Assembly (NCBI GenBank): GCA_963714125.1
Contig: OY970234.1
Location: forward strand, 372,001 to 436,000
DNA length: 64,000 nucleotides
Source of the DNA: CAWCAW01 sp963714125
Lineage (GTDB): Bacteria > Actinomycetota > Acidimicrobiia > Acidimicrobiales > UBA8190
Direction of reading: 5' to 3'
Translations under genes and position numbers: made by a program
Shown: positions 9,069 through 18,053 of the stretch, in pieces
Position numbering within the stretch: the stretch's first letter is position 1
How the letters are laid out: each line of letters begins with the position of its first letter
Notes under the pieces: generated by a model
Seen by the model: only the letters and a program-made list of their open reading frames with translations
Database searches by the model: none
What the model was told of the DNA's origin: nothing

Positions 9069-10237
9069 GCCGATCCCAAACCGATCACGTGGGTGAGGCC
9101 GACCTTGGCCCCTTCGATCTGGCGATCACCGGCCTCACCGCGCAGGTGGGTGGTCACCTCGTAGAGGTTGGCCACCCCCGTCGCCCCAATGGGATGGCCC
9201 TTGGAGATGAGCCCGCCCGACACGTTCACCGGGGTTTCGCCGTCGCGCCACGGAGCGCGGCGGTCGATGAAGTCCCCGGCCCCACCCGGCTCACACAGCT
9301 GGAGGTTCTCGTAGTGGATGAGCTCGGCGGTGGCGAAGCAGTCGTGCAGCTCCACCAGGTCGAGATCGGCCGGTCCTATCCCGGCCTGCTCGTAGGCCAG
9401 GGCGGCGGCGCGCTTGGTGAGGGTGGAGACGTCGGGTTGGGCCGTATCGGATTCGACGTAGGGGTCCGAGGTCAACACCGAGGCGGACACCTTCACGGCC
9501 CGGCGCCGCACATCGGGGTCGAGGGTCCGCAACTTGGCGTCCGAGCACAGGACCACGGCTGCCGCCCCGTCACCAGTGGGGCAGCACATGAGGAGAGTGT
9601 TGGGGTAGGCGACCATGGCGGACTCCATGACCTCTTCGAGGCTGAAGGCCTTTTGGTACTGGGCGAAGGGGTTGAGCGTGGAGTGGGCGTGGTTCTTCTC
9701 GGCCACCTTGGCGAATTGCTCGAAGCCCACCCCGTCATGGCGCGAGGCGTACTCCATGCCGGCCTGGGCGAAGACGCCCGGCATGAGCTGGGTGCCGACG
9801 ATGCCCTCGACAGGCATGACCGCCCCGTAGCGGCCCGACGGCGTGTACCCCGTGGGCTTGGAACGCTCGCGGCCGGCCGCCCCGAGCAATCCCATCTTGC
9901 CCATCTGCTCGACGCCGACGGCCAGGGCGATGTCGGCTTCGCCGGCCTTGATGGCGAGCAGCGCCGTGCGCACGGCGGTGGCCCCGGTGGCACAGGCGTT
10001 GGCCACGTTGTACACGGGGATACCGGTTTGGCCGATCTGCTTCTGGAGACGCTGGCCCAGCATGTTGGAGGCCTCGAGAATGCAACCGACGGCCAAGGTG
10101 TCGACGTCTTGGATGGTGGCCTGGGCATCGCCCAGCGCGGCGAGAGCGGACTCGGCGGCCAGGTCGGTGACGTCCTTGTCGGGGTAGCGCCCGAAGCGGC
10201 ACATGTCGGCCCCGATGATCCAGATGCTGTCGCTCAT
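9032..10237 (-). CDS. SCP-x-type thiolase, complete active site
   Basis: 401 residues; ATG at 10237 with GGAG 6 bases upstream. Nucleophile Cys82 in NACATG, ELHDCFA, His in SKGHPIGATG and the second cysteine in GLGSACAV are all present, so it is a competent thiolase or acyl-CoA acyltransferase. It follows a DUF35 gene by 22 bp and runs into the CoA-transferase gene. The pair DUF35-thiolase recurs three times in the window; DUF35 proteins are known partners of thiolase-fold enzymes such as Ltp2 and some acetoacetyl-CoA thiolases. The chain-shortening step of a beta-oxidation-like route is the likely job. The acyl substrate is unknown. Confidence 0.93.
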   Translation of the reverse strand: MSDSIWIIGADMCRFGRYPDKDVTDLAAESALAALGDAQATIQDVDTLAVGCILEASNMLGQRLQKQIGQTGIPVYNVANACATGATAVRTALLAIKAGEADIALAVGVEQMGKMGLLGAAGRERSKPTGYTPSGRYGAVMPVEGIVGTQLMPGVFAQAGMEYASRHDGVGFEQFAKVAEKNHAHSTLNPFAQYQKAFSLEEVMESAMVAYPNTLLMCCPTGDGAAAVVLCSDAKLRTLDPDVRRRAVKVSASVLTSDPYVESDTAQPDVSTLTKRAAALAYEQAGIGPADLDLVELHDCFATAELIHYENLQLCEPGGAGDFIDRRAPWRDGETPVNVSGGLISKGHPIGATGVANLYEVTTHLRGEAGDRQIEGAKVGLTHVIGLGSACAVHVLEKAAS

Positions 10238-10259
10238 GGCGTTCTCCTTCTACCGGGGC

Positions 10260-10655
10260 TCAGGCGGGGGCGAAGCCGAAGGCCACGGCGTCGGAACCTT
10301 CGTCGTCGGTGCCGCACGTGAAGGTGACCAGGCGCACCGGCATTCCCAACGTGATGGCCTTGGGGTCGGGCTCCACGTCCTTCAGGTTGGCCTTCACCAC
10401 CCCGCCGCCGTCGAGCTCGATGACCGAGGAGATATAGGGCACCGGCACGTTCGGGGCGGCCCGGAAGACAATGGTGAACGAACGCACCACACCCGTCGTG
10501 GCCAGGTCTTTGTGGCTGAATTCGAGCTTGCCGCAGCGGGCGCAGGCGTTGCGGCGGTCGAAGTAGAGGGCTCCGCACGAGGCGCAGGCGTTGGCTTGGA
10601 GGTGGGGCTCGTCCCCGAGAACGAGGTAGTCGACAACGGGAATCTGCGTGGTCAC
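10260..10655 (-). CDS. DUF35 OB-fold protein with rubredoxin-like zinc ribbon
   Basis: 131 residues when started at GTG 10655 (VTTQIPVVDYLVLGD); the frame continues upstream but that part is unconserved-looking and runs through the intergenic palindrome. The N-terminal zinc ribbon has four cysteines in CASC...CARC spacing (ACASCGALYF, ACARCGKLE), followed by an OB-fold ending GTDDEGSDAVAFGFAPA. DUF35 proteins bind thiolase-fold enzymes and are thought to help bind the acyl-CoA; in the Ltp2 aldolase the DUF35 domain is required for activity. It is the first gene of the minus-strand thiolase/CoA-transferase unit and lies just behind a palindromic operator. Confidence 0.88.
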   Translation of the reverse strand: MTTQIPVVDYLVLGDEPHLQANACASCGALYFDRRNACARCGKLEFSHKDLATTGVVRSFTIVFRAAPNVPVPYISSVIELDGGGVVKANLKDVEPDPKAITLGMPVRLVTFTCGTDDEGSDAVAFGFAPA

Positions 10656-10677
10656 GGCGGCGAAGCGTAGGCGGGGC

Positions 10678-10701
10678 GACACTGACGTGCACGTCAGTGT
10701 C
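10678..10701. promoter_or_regulatory. Perfect 24-bp palindrome; contains operator CTGACGTGCACGTCAG
   Basis: Every base from 10678 to 10701 pairs symmetrically around the centre between 10689 and 10690. The core 10682-10697 is the best match in the window to the recurring CTGAC-N6-GTCAG motif. It lies between divergent genes (DUF35 start 10655, crotonase start 10746), so one bound dimer could control both directions. Confidence 0.75.
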
Positions 10702-10745
10702 CCTGGCATTGACGGCCTCGGTCTTGGCGCACTAGCAAGCAGGGC

Positions 10746-11588
10746 ATGGCGGACCAACCAACCCAAGAACGCACCCTCGAAGAGCAGGTCCAGCACCGTG
10801 TGGAGAACAGGGTGGCCTGGATCACCCTCAACCGGCCCGAGGTGAAGAACGCCATCACCGGTGACCAGCGCAATCGCGTCATCGACCTCCTCGACGACGC
10901 CAGCGCTTCGCTCGATGTTGGCGCTGTGGTGCTGACGGCGACGGGCGACGGCTTTTGCACGGGGGCGGACCTGCGTTCAGGGCGCCGGGCCGCTCCGCCC
11001 CGCCCCGAAGGCGCTCCGGATCGCATCACGGGCGAGGCCGCCCGCATGATCCGCCGCGGCGCCCAGCGCCTGATCAGCGCCGTGCTCGACTGCGAGAAGC
11101 CCGTGGTGGCGGCCGTCAACGGCACCGCGGCGGGGATCGGGGCTCATCTCGCCTACGCCTGCGACCTGGTGGTGGCAGCCGAAGGAGTGCGCTTCATCGA
11201 GGTCTTCGTGCGCCGGGGTATCTCGCCCGACGGCGGCGGGGCCTACCTGCTGCCGCGCCTGATCGGAATGCAGAAGGCCAAGGAGCTGATCTTCCTCGGT
11301 GACGACCTCAGTGCTGCCGACGCCGCTGCGCTCGGCCTGGTCAACCGGGTCGTGCCTGCCGACGCACTCGCCACCGTGGCCGGTGAGCTGGCCGGTCGCC
11401 TGGCGGCCGGACCCACCAAAGCGCTGACCATGGCCAAGTGGCTGCTCAACCGGTCCTTTGAGTCGGACCGGACCACCTCCTTTGAGGAGGAAGCGTGGGC
11501 CCAGGAGATCGTGGTGGGCACCGTCGATGCGGGTGAGGGCATGAAGTCGTTCGCCGAACGCCGTCCTCCGCAGTACCGGGGCTTCTGA
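10746..11588 (+). CDS. Enoyl-CoA hydratase/isomerase (crotonase family)
   Basis: 280 residues. Crotonase signature with the two oxyanion-hole segments (FCTGADL near residue 75 and NGTAAGIGAHLAYACD near 130). The usual first catalytic glutamate is replaced by histidine (GAHLA), and the second segment reads FVRRGISPDGGG, with an aspartate. This pattern is seen in crotonases that do isomerase, hydrolase or lyase chemistry, so simple water addition is not certain. C terminus ends ERRPPQYRGF, a common tail in actinobacterial members. It is the first gene after the palindromic operator and reads divergently from the DUF35-thiolase unit. Confidence 0.92.
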   Translation: MADQPTQERTLEEQVQHRVENRVAWITLNRPEVKNAITGDQRNRVIDLLDDASASLDVGAVVLTATGDGFCTGADLRSGRRAAPPRPEGAPDRITGEAARMIRRGAQRLISAVLDCEKPVVAAVNGTAAGIGAHLAYACDLVVAAEGVRFIEVFVRRGISPDGGGAYLLPRLIGMQKAKELIFLGDDLSAADAAALGLVNRVVPADALATVAGELAGRLAAGPTKALTMAKWLLNRSFESDRTTSFEEEAWAQEIVVGTVDAGEGMKSFAERRPPQYRGF

Positions 11589-11654
11589 TCCCGCTGGGGG
11601 CCGGGCGTTTGCGCCGGTAGGAGCCACTTTGCGCCGCCAGAGGGCAACAGTAAG

Positions 11655-11670
11655 CTGACACGAGAGTCAG
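11655..11670. promoter_or_regulatory. Putative operator, CTGACACGAGAGTCAG
   Basis: Matches TGAC-N6-GTCA at all eight core bases. It lies 73 bp before the amidohydrolase start at 11744, in the 155-bp gap after the crotonase gene, and so marks a separate promoter for the plus-strand run that follows. Confidence 0.65.
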
Positions 11671-11690
11671 GGAACTCACCGGCCTTTGAA

Positions 11691-11717
11691 GGGTCGTGAA
11701 CGACCCAGGGGCCCCTG
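11691..11717. repeat. Two adjacent dyads before the amidohydrolase gene
   Basis: GGGTCGT-GA-ACGACCC (11691-11706) is followed without a gap by the 12-bp palindrome CAGGGGCCCCTG (11706-11717). Both lie between the putative operator at 11655 and the ribosome site at 11730. They could be further protein-binding sites or a hairpin in the mRNA leader. Confidence 0.4.
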
Positions 11718-11743
11718 TCGCCAGGGTCACAGGGGGAGGTGTC

Positions 11744-12892
11744 ATGGCAAGGCAATACCGGCTCATCTCTGCGGACGGCCACGTCGTCGAACCCCCCGAC
11801 ATGTGGACCAAGTACCTCCCCAAGCAGTTCCACGACCGCGCCCCCAAGCTCGTCAAAGACCCCAAAGGCGGTGACGCCTGGGAGCTGGTGCCCGGAACTC
11901 CGCCCATGCCACTCGGCCTCGTGACAAACGCGGGGACCTACGGCAAGCGTTACGAAGACCTCGAGTGGTACGGAGCGACCTACGACACCATCTTGAAGGG
12001 GTCGTTCCAGGGCCAAGCCCGTCTCGATGAACAGGACTTCGACGGTGTCGATGCCGAGGTGCTCTTCCCTTCGCAGCGCACCATGGCTGCCTTCATGGCC
12101 CAAGAGGACGACGACTATCACCTCGCCGGTCTCGAGGCTTACAACACGTGGATGCACGACGAGTTCATGGCGGCCGACCCCGACCGGCTCATCGGCTTGG
12201 CGCAGATGCCCGGGGTCGACACCAAAACGTCGGTGAAGTGGCTGCGCGACGCCAAGGCGGCCGGTTACCGCGGCGTGATCATCTCCGCCTTCCCCTCCGG
12301 CAACGCCACGCTGTCCGAAGATGACGACCTCTTTTGGGAGGTGGCCGAGGAGGAGCAACTCCCCATCCACATCCATAGTGGATTGCGTCAGGCCGGAAAG
12401 CGCACGGCCGGATCGTTCCAACAAGCAGCCGCCTCGATGGGCCGCGAGATCGGCTTGGCGGAGATGGGCGGCGCCATCGGTGACGCGTCGGGGTTCATGT
12501 CCCAGTTCATCTACGCCGGACTCTTCGACCGCTTCCCGAGCCTGCAGATGGTGGCCGTCGAATGCGGTGTGGGCTGGATTCCGCATTTCCTCGAGCACAT
12601 GGACGATCACTACTGGCGCAACCGGACCTGGACGAAGTCGACCCTGAAGCTCCTTCCGAGCGAGTACTTCCGGCGCAACTGGAAGGCGACGTTCATTCGG
12701 GAGCCGTTCGCGGTGGCCACACGGCATTGGATTGGTGTGGACAACATGATGTGGTCGACCGACTATCCGCATCACCGCCACGACTGGCCCTACTCGCGGC
12801 GCATCGTGGAGGAATCGATGGCGGGCGTTCCCGAGGTGGAGCGGCGCCGGCTGGTGTGCGACAACGCCAAGGAGCTGTACCGCTTGGGGTGA
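11744..12892 (+). CDS. Amidohydrolase-2 family TIM-barrel protein
   Basis: 382 residues. The ATG at 11744 is set by an excellent AGGGGGAGG three bases upstream; the longer frame from 11696 has no such site. The family includes metal-dependent decarboxylases and hydratases (ACMSD, gamma-resorcylate decarboxylase) as well as hydrolases. Motifs: SADGHVVEPPDMW at the N terminus, where the usual second metal histidine is replaced by the V-V-E-P segment; HIHSG in the middle; TDYPHHRHDW with the metal aspartate near the C terminus. Three paralogues in the window share the same layout. Such proteins often sit among acyl-CoA genes in actinobacteria, but their reaction is unknown. Hydration or hydrolysis of a ring-opened acyl-CoA would be a guess. 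Confidence 0.87.
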   Translation: MARQYRLISADGHVVEPPDMWTKYLPKQFHDRAPKLVKDPKGGDAWELVPGTPPMPLGLVTNAGTYGKRYEDLEWYGATYDTILKGSFQGQARLDEQDFDGVDAEVLFPSQRTMAAFMAQEDDDYHLAGLEAYNTWMHDEFMAADPDRLIGLAQMPGVDTKTSVKWLRDAKAAGYRGVIISAFPSGNATLSEDDDLFWEVAEEEQLPIHIHSGLRQAGKRTAGSFQQAAASMGREIGLAEMGGAIGDASGFMSQFIYAGLFDRFPSLQMVAVECGVGWIPHFLEHMDDHYWRNRTWTKSTLKLLPSEYFRRNWKATFIREPFAVATRHWIGVDNMMWSTDYPHHRHDWPYSRRIVEESMAGVPEVERRRLVCDNAKELYRLG

Positions 12893-12901
12893 CAGCGGTC
12901 T

Positions 12902-12932
12902 GACAACACACACATTCTGCAGACAACACACA
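12902..12932 (+). repeat. Direct repeat GACAACACACA x2 upstream of SDR gene
   Basis: The 11-base unit occurs at 12902-12912 and 12922-12932, 20 bases apart (about two helix turns), just ahead of AAGGAGA and the SDR start at 12948. Two same-face copies could bind an activator, or be a chance A/C-rich leader. Confidence 0.4.
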
Positions 12933-12947
12933 AGGAGAGACATTCAG

Positions 12948-13874
12948 ATGGGACTGCTCGACGGCAAGGTGGCCATCGTCACGGGTGCCGGCCACGGCAT
13001 CGGACGCGGTGAGGCTCTCGAGCTCGCCCGGCAAGGCGCCAAAGTGGTCGTCAACGACGTGGGCGGCTCGGTGCATGGCAAGGGCGAGGACAAGCGGGCG
13101 GCCGAAGAAGTGGCCGAGGTCATCCGCGCCCAGGGCGGCGAAGCTGTGGCCAACTACGACGATGTGGCCGACTGGGAAGGTGCGCACCGCATGGTGGCCC
13201 AGGCCGTGGAGGAGTTCGGCAAACTCGACGTGCTTGTCAACAACGCCGGCATCGTGCGCGACGCCATGTTGTTCTCCATGACGGAGGCGGACTTCGACGC
13301 CGTGGTGCGCGTGCACCTGAAGGGGACCTTCGCCACCACGCACCACGCCTCGGTGTACTGGCGCGAGGAGTCCAAGGCGGGCCGTCAGCCGCGCGCCGCG
13401 ATCGTCAACACGGTGTCGTCGGCCGGGCTGCAGGGCAACGTGGGCCAGGCCAACTACGGCTCGGCCAAGGCCGGCATCGCCGCCTTGACGGTGATCTCGT
13501 CGTTGGAGCTGTCGCGATATGGCGTGCGGGCCAACGCCGTGGCCCCTGGTGGCATGACCCGTATCACCGCCACGCTGCGCAAGGACGCCGAGGTGATCGA
13601 GCCCGACGGTGTCGACGAGGGCGACTACGACCCCATGAACCCGGCCAACTCGGCGCCCATGGTGGCCTGGTTGGCCTCAGATGAATCGCTGCACGTGACC
13701 GGCCAGGTGTTCCGGGCTGTGGGACACAAGATCAACCACTACCAGCCGTGGAGTTTGGGTGTGACGCTCGAGCCCAAGGGCGGTCCGAAGCGCTGGGAGG
13801 CATCGGACATCGGGGCCGAGGTCAATGCCAAGGTCTTCGGGTCGCGCAATCCCGGCCTGCAAATGGGCGGCTGA
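12948..13874 (+). CDS. Short-chain dehydrogenase/reductase, multifunctional-enzyme (HSD17B4-like) branch
   Basis: 308 residues; AAGGAGA precedes the ATG. NAD-binding TGAGHGIG near residue 13, NNAG near 98, catalytic Ser region NTVSSAG and YGSAKAG giving the Tyr-Lys pair. Longer than the classical 250 residues because of a C-terminal extension that includes VFRAVGHKINHYQPW and a KGGPKRWEA segment. That extended shape is typical of SDRs that oxidise 3-hydroxyacyl-CoA in peroxisomal-type and actinobacterial beta-oxidation. It lies 6 bp before a second SDR gene, so the two are co-expressed. Confidence 0.92.
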   Translation: MGLLDGKVAIVTGAGHGIGRGEALELARQGAKVVVNDVGGSVHGKGEDKRAAEEVAEVIRAQGGEAVANYDDVADWEGAHRMVAQAVEEFGKLDVLVNNAGIVRDAMLFSMTEADFDAVVRVHLKGTFATTHHASVYWREESKAGRQPRAAIVNTVSSAGLQGNVGQANYGSAKAGIAALTVISSLELSRYGVRANAVAPGGMTRITATLRKDAEVIEPDGVDEGDYDPMNPANSAPMVAWLASDESLHVTGQVFRAVGHKINHYQPWSLGVTLEPKGGPKRWEASDIGAEVNAKVFGSRNPGLQMGG

Positions 13875-13880
13875 CGTCCC

Positions 13881-14717
13881 ATGGGATCGGTGTGGGGGTA
13901 CGAGGGTAAGCGGGTCTTGGTGAGCGGCGGAGGCGGCGCGGGCATGGGCGCCGCTGCCGTGCGCGATCTCATCGATCTCGGTGCCGAAGTGCACGTGATC
14001 GACTTGAAGGAGCCCGCCGTCGAGGTGGCGAGCTTTCAGAGCGTCGACCTCCGTGAGCCCACTGCCATCACCGACGCCGTGGGCAAGGTCGGCGGACCCA
14101 TTCATGGGTTGTTCAACTGCGCCGGGTTGCCGGGACCGCCGTTCTCCGGGGTGGACACCATGCTGGTGAACTTCGTGGCGGCCCGGCACCTCACCACCAC
14201 GGCGGCACCGCTCATGCCCGAGGGTTCGGCAGTGTGCACGATCTCCTCGGCGGGCGCGTTCGGGTGGGAGAACACCATGGAGCTGGTGGCCGAGCTGATC
14301 GCCACCCCTGACTATGCGCAAGCGCGCGCGTGGTGCGAAGCCCACCCCGAGCTGGTGGGTGAGGGATACCTGCTGTCGAAGCAGGCCATCATCGTGTGGA
14401 CGCTGCACGCCGCCCTCGACTTGGCGCCCCAGGGCATCAGGGTGAACTGCACAAGCCCGGGCCCGACGTCCACGCCGATGATGCCGTCGTTCGAGGCGTA
14501 CATGGGCAAGGACTTCATGGACAAGTTCCCGAAGCCCTTGTGGGGGCGCAACTCCACGGCCGAAGAACAGGGACATGTGGTGGTGTTCTTGAACTCGGAC
14601 GCCGCCTCGTACATCACGGGCAGCAACTTCTATGCCGATGGCGGGTTCTCGGCGGGCATGCTCACCAGCCGGTTGGACTTCTCTGTGCTGGCGGGCGAGA
14701 CCCCCGCGGCCGAATAA
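13881..14717 (+). CDS. Short-chain dehydrogenase, hydroxysteroid/coniferyl-alcohol dehydrogenase-like
   Basis: 278 residues. The dinucleotide site is SGGGGAGMG, the catalytic Ser lies in TISSAGAFGW and the Tyr-Lys pair in GYLLSKQAI. The insertion between the Ser and the Tyr (about residues 120-155) and the tail DGGFSAGMLT resemble 3-alpha-hydroxysteroid or coniferyl-alcohol dehydrogenases. It probably oxidises a secondary alcohol in a bulky or cyclic compound. Start ATG follows the previous stop by 6 bp with no clear ribosome site, so coupling to the upstream SDR is likely. Confidence 0.9.
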   Translation: MGSVWGYEGKRVLVSGGGGAGMGAAAVRDLIDLGAEVHVIDLKEPAVEVASFQSVDLREPTAITDAVGKVGGPIHGLFNCAGLPGPPFSGVDTMLVNFVAARHLTTTAAPLMPEGSAVCTISSAGAFGWENTMELVAELIATPDYAQARAWCEAHPELVGEGYLLSKQAIIVWTLHAALDLAPQGIRVNCTSPGPTSTPMMPSFEAYMGKDFMDKFPKPLWGRNSTAEEQGHVVVFLNSDAASYITGSNFYADGGFSAGMLTSRLDFSVLAGETPAAE

Positions 14718-14745
14718 GTATCCCGGTAACCAACCGCACCGAACT

Positions 14746-16860
14746 GTGGTCCAAGCGCGCGCCGATCTCGAGGAGTTCTTCCACCCCGCTGCGGTGGCGC
14801 TGGTGGGATCGGTCAATCGCAATGCCAAGCCCGAACGCCTGCGTGCCACCTTTTCAGAGCGATGGGGCGATCGCTGGTACCTGGTGAACACCAAGGGTGG
14901 CAGCGTGGGCGACATCCCCATCTATGCACACGTCACCGACATTCCCGCTGCGGTCACCCTGGCTGTGATCAACGTCGGCACCAAGTACGTGGCCAACACC
15001 GTGGAGGAGTGTGGCCGCCACGGTGTGCCGTACGTCCTCATCTTCACGGCTGGCTTCTCCGAGGTCGGACCGGCGGGTGCCGCCCTCGAAGCCGAGGTGG
15101 GCGAGGTGGCGCGGCGTTACGGGATCCGCGTCTTCGGCCCCAACACCAACACCAACGCTTTTGAGGTGTTGCCTGATCCCCCTACGTTGCGCGGCGGCCG
15201 CATCGGGCTCATCACCCAAAGCGGACATCAGGGCCGTCCCTTGGTGCAGGGCACGCAGTTCGGTGTGGCTTTCTCGCGCTGGGTCCCCACCGGCAACGAA
15301 CTCGACTTGGAAGCCGCCGACTTCATCGAGTACTTCGCCCACGACGACGACACCGCCGTGATCGCCGGCTACTTCGAGGGTTTCAAGGACCCTGCCAAAC
15401 TGCGGCGCGCCCTGCAGGCGGCCAACGCCGAGGGCAAGCCCGTGGTGGCGTTGAAGATGGGGGCCACCAGCGCCGGTACTCGCATGGCCAGCTCGCACAC
15501 CGGGCATCTGGCCGGGTCCAACGCCGTGGTGGACGGCTTGTTCCGCCAGTACGGCGTGGTGCGTATGCGCGACCTCGACGAGCTCCTGGAAACCGCCGCA
15601 CTCTTTGCCAAGTTGCCCGCCGCCACCGGGCCCAACTGTTGCTTGTACTCCATTTCAGGGGGCTCGGGCACGCTCATGGCCGAGGTGGCCGAGTCGCACG
15701 GCGTGCCCTTGCCGATCTTGTCGGAAACGACGCGGCGCGCCTTGGGTGAACTGATCCCCGATTACCTGACGGTGTCGAACCCCGTCGACAACGGAGCCCA
15801 GTTCCTCTTGTCGGCACCGTTGGAGGATCGCCTGCGGGTCTTTCACCTGTTGGCTGAAGATCCTGCCGTCGACGTCATCGTGGTCGGGCTCACCGGCGCA
15901 TTGGGTCGGCTCACCGACTCGTTCGCCGAAGACATCGTGCGCGTCGTGGATGAACTCCCCAAGCCGATTGTGGCGACGTGGAACTCGTTCAAGACCGACG
16001 AGCCCGGCTTCTCCACGTTGATCAACGCCGGCATTCCGCTGTTCCGCTCGTTTCGAAACTGCTTCGGTGCCCTGCGCTCTTTTGCCGAGTACCAGGATCG
16101 AGCGCGCTCGTTTCGGGTGCGCAAAGCGTTGCCGTCGCGTCTGGGGCCCGAGGCCAAAGCCGTGTTCGACGAGGCTTCTGGTTTGGATGCGGCCGGTGGG
16201 GTGCTCGGGGCCGGCGCGTCTCGTCGCTTGCTCGAGGCATTCGGTGTGCCGCTCGCCGGGGAAGCGGTGGCGTCGACGGGAGCTGAAGCCGCCCGTCTGG
16301 CGGAGTCCTTCGGCTTCCCGGTGGTGATGAAGATCGCCTCGCCTGACTTTGCGCACAAGTCCGATGCCGGCCTGGTGCAGCTCGGTGTGGCCAGTGCCAC
16401 CGAGGCCAAGGCGACGTTTCGTCGTCTCACCGAACGAGCCCGAGCGGCCAAGGCTGACGCCGTTATCGAAGGAGTGCTTGTTCAGGAGCAGGTCGCCGGC
16501 GGAGTAGAGATGATCGTTGGCATCACCCATGACCCGGTGTTCGGTCCGGCCGTGCTGGTAGGTACGGGTGGGGTGTTCGCCGAGCTGCTGAACGACGTGA
16601 TCGTCGCACCACTGCCTATCGACAAGAAGGACGCGCAGGAAATGGTGGCGTCGCTGCGCGGGTACGGTTTGCTGCGCGGTGCACGGGGGACGGCGCCTGC
16701 TGACGTGAAGGCTCTGGTCGACGTGGTCATGGCGGTGGCCCGACTGGCTTCCGCATGCGGGGACCGGATTGCGGAGCTGGACCTCAACCCCGTCGTGGTA
16801 CGTCAGCGCGGGGCGGTGGCGGTGGACTCCTTGGTCGTACTTTCAGGTATTGGGACATAA
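14746..16860 (+). CDS. ADP-forming acyl-CoA synthetase, fused alpha-beta (acetate-CoA ligase family)
   Basis: About 704 residues. GTG at 14746 is preferred because conserved sequence (DLEEFFHPAAVALVGSVNRN) begins just after it; the frame is open further upstream but overlaps the SDR. Order: CoA-binding Rossmann domain (about 10-140), ligase domain with SSHTGHLAGS that aligns with the phosphohistidine loop (about residue 250), a second CoA-ligase part, then an ATP-grasp domain (about 480-704) with FPVVMKIASPDFAHKSDAG. This enzyme makes acyl-CoA with ATP to ADP and phosphate, or runs backwards to conserve energy from acyl-CoA. It is an alternative to the AMP-forming ligases in the window. Confidence 0.88.
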   Translation: MVQARADLEEFFHPAAVALVGSVNRNAKPERLRATFSERWGDRWYLVNTKGGSVGDIPIYAHVTDIPAAVTLAVINVGTKYVANTVEECGRHGVPYVLIFTAGFSEVGPAGAALEAEVGEVARRYGIRVFGPNTNTNAFEVLPDPPTLRGGRIGLITQSGHQGRPLVQGTQFGVAFSRWVPTGNELDLEAADFIEYFAHDDDTAVIAGYFEGFKDPAKLRRALQAANAEGKPVVALKMGATSAGTRMASSHTGHLAGSNAVVDGLFRQYGVVRMRDLDELLETAALFAKLPAATGPNCCLYSISGGSGTLMAEVAESHGVPLPILSETTRRALGELIPDYLTVSNPVDNGAQFLLSAPLEDRLRVFHLLAEDPAVDVIVVGLTGALGRLTDSFAEDIVRVVDELPKPIVATWNSFKTDEPGFSTLINAGIPLFRSFRNCFGALRSFAEYQDRARSFRVRKALPSRLGPEAKAVFDEASGLDAAGGVLGAGASRRLLEAFGVPLAGEAVASTGAEAARLAESFGFPVVMKIASPDFAHKSDAGLVQLGVASATEAKATFRRLTERARAAKADAVIEGVLVQEQVAGGVEMIVGITHDPVFGPAVLVGTGGVFAELLNDVIVAPLPIDKKDAQEMVASLRGYGLLRGARGTAPADVKALVDVVMAVARLASACGDRIAELDLNPVVVRQRGAVAVDSLVVLSGIGT

Positions 16861-16876
16861 CCGAGTAGGGACGGAT

Positions 16877-18019
16877 ATGGAACTCGAACTTTCCGACGAG
16901 CAGCTGGAGCTGCGAGACGCGGTGCGGGCCGTGCTTGAGCGCGAGTGCCCGATCTCGTTGGTGCGCCAGGTCGTCGAGGACGGCGCCAGCGGCGAGGAAC
17001 TGTGGGCTCGGATGGTCGAGCTCGACTGGCCGGCGTTGGGCGTGGCCGAGGCCGACGGCGGCCTGGGTTTGGGCGCCGTAGAGCTGACGGTGGTGGCCGA
17101 GGAGCTCGGCAAGGTGTTGGCCCCGGCACCGTTCTTGGCTACCACGGCCCAATTCGCGCCGGCGCTGGAGGCGGCGGGTTCGGCGGACCAGCGCAGCCGT
17201 TTCCTCGGTGCAGTGGCCGGCGGCACCGTGGTCGGCACGCTGGCGGTGGCCGAGGAAGGCGGAGCATTCGGAGTGGCGCAGTCATTTGATTTCGCCACGG
17301 TGGCCCGCCCTGATGGCGACGGTTTCGTTTTGAGTGGTGAGAAGCACTTCGTCTTCGACGGCGTGCGGGCCGACGAGGTTGTCGTGGCCGCCCGCTTGCC
17401 TGGCACCATCGGTGACGACGGCATCGGTCTGTTCGTGGTAGCCGGTGCCACGTCGGGCCTGTCGGCTCAAGCGATGGCCAGTATCGACGGGAGCCGCCAG
17501 TACGCCGTGCTCACCTTCGACGACGTCCGCGTCGACGCCGATCGCGTCCTCGGAGAACCGGGCTCCGCCGCCTCCGCGCTGCGACGCGCTTTGGATCTCG
17601 CCACTGTGACCTTGACCGGTGAGCTGGTGGGGACGTGCCAAGCCATCTTCGCCATCGTCCACGCCTATGTCAGCGAGCGCGAGCAGTTCGGCGTGAAAAT
17701 CGGCTCGTTCCAGGCCATCAAGCACAAGCTGGCCAACATGTACGTGGCCATTGAATCGGCCCGAGCCCTGACGTATTTCGCGGCGGCAGCTATCGCCGAG
17801 GACGACAGCCGTCGTGAGCTCGCCATCGCCATGGCCAAGTCGAGTGCGGGCGACTGCCAGAAGCTTGTGGCCCAAGAGGGGATTCAGTGCTTGGGGGGGA
17901 TCGGCTACACGTGGGAGCACGACATGCACCTGTATGTGAAGAGGGCCAAGGCGTCGGCGTCGATGTTCGGGACCGGTGCTCAGCACCGCGTCACGGTGGC
18001 ATCGCTCATCGGCCTATGA
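16877..18019 (+). CDS. Acyl-CoA dehydrogenase, subunit type lacking the catalytic Glu
   Basis: 380 residues; ATG at 16877 (MELELSDEQLELRD). FAD-dependent alpha,beta-desaturase fold with IGSFQAIKHKLA and a C-terminal GGIGYTWEHDMHLYVKRAK. The helix that carries the catalytic glutamate in isovaleryl-CoA-type enzymes (an L-x-x-E-R motif) reads LRRALDLATVTLTGEL here, with no E-R pair, and the tail ends soon after the WEHD motif. Subunits of this kind form alpha2-beta2 heterotetramers with a base-carrying partner in steroid side-chain degradation, so this one likely pairs with another ACAD (for example 22585-23787). That pairing is inference. It is 16 bp behind the ligase gene. Confidence 0.9.
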   Translation: MELELSDEQLELRDAVRAVLERECPISLVRQVVEDGASGEELWARMVELDWPALGVAEADGGLGLGAVELTVVAEELGKVLAPAPFLATTAQFAPALEAAGSADQRSRFLGAVAGGTVVGTLAVAEEGGAFGVAQSFDFATVARPDGDGFVLSGEKHFVFDGVRADEVVVAARLPGTIGDDGIGLFVVAGATSGLSAQAMASIDGSRQYAVLTFDDVRVDADRVLGEPGSAASALRRALDLATVTLTGELVGTCQAIFAIVHAYVSEREQFGVKIGSFQAIKHKLANMYVAIESARALTYFAAAAIAEDDSRRELAIAMAKSSAGDCQKLVAQEGIQCLGGIGYTWEHDMHLYVKRAKASASMFGTGAQHRVTVASLIGL

Positions 18020-18053
18020 GCGTTCGGATTTTTGACGTGAGAAGCTGGCGCCG

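Noticed and set aside
8151..9164. 337-codon plus-strand open frame
   Set aside because: Antisense to the N-terminal half of the CoA-transferase fusion; no conserved motif.
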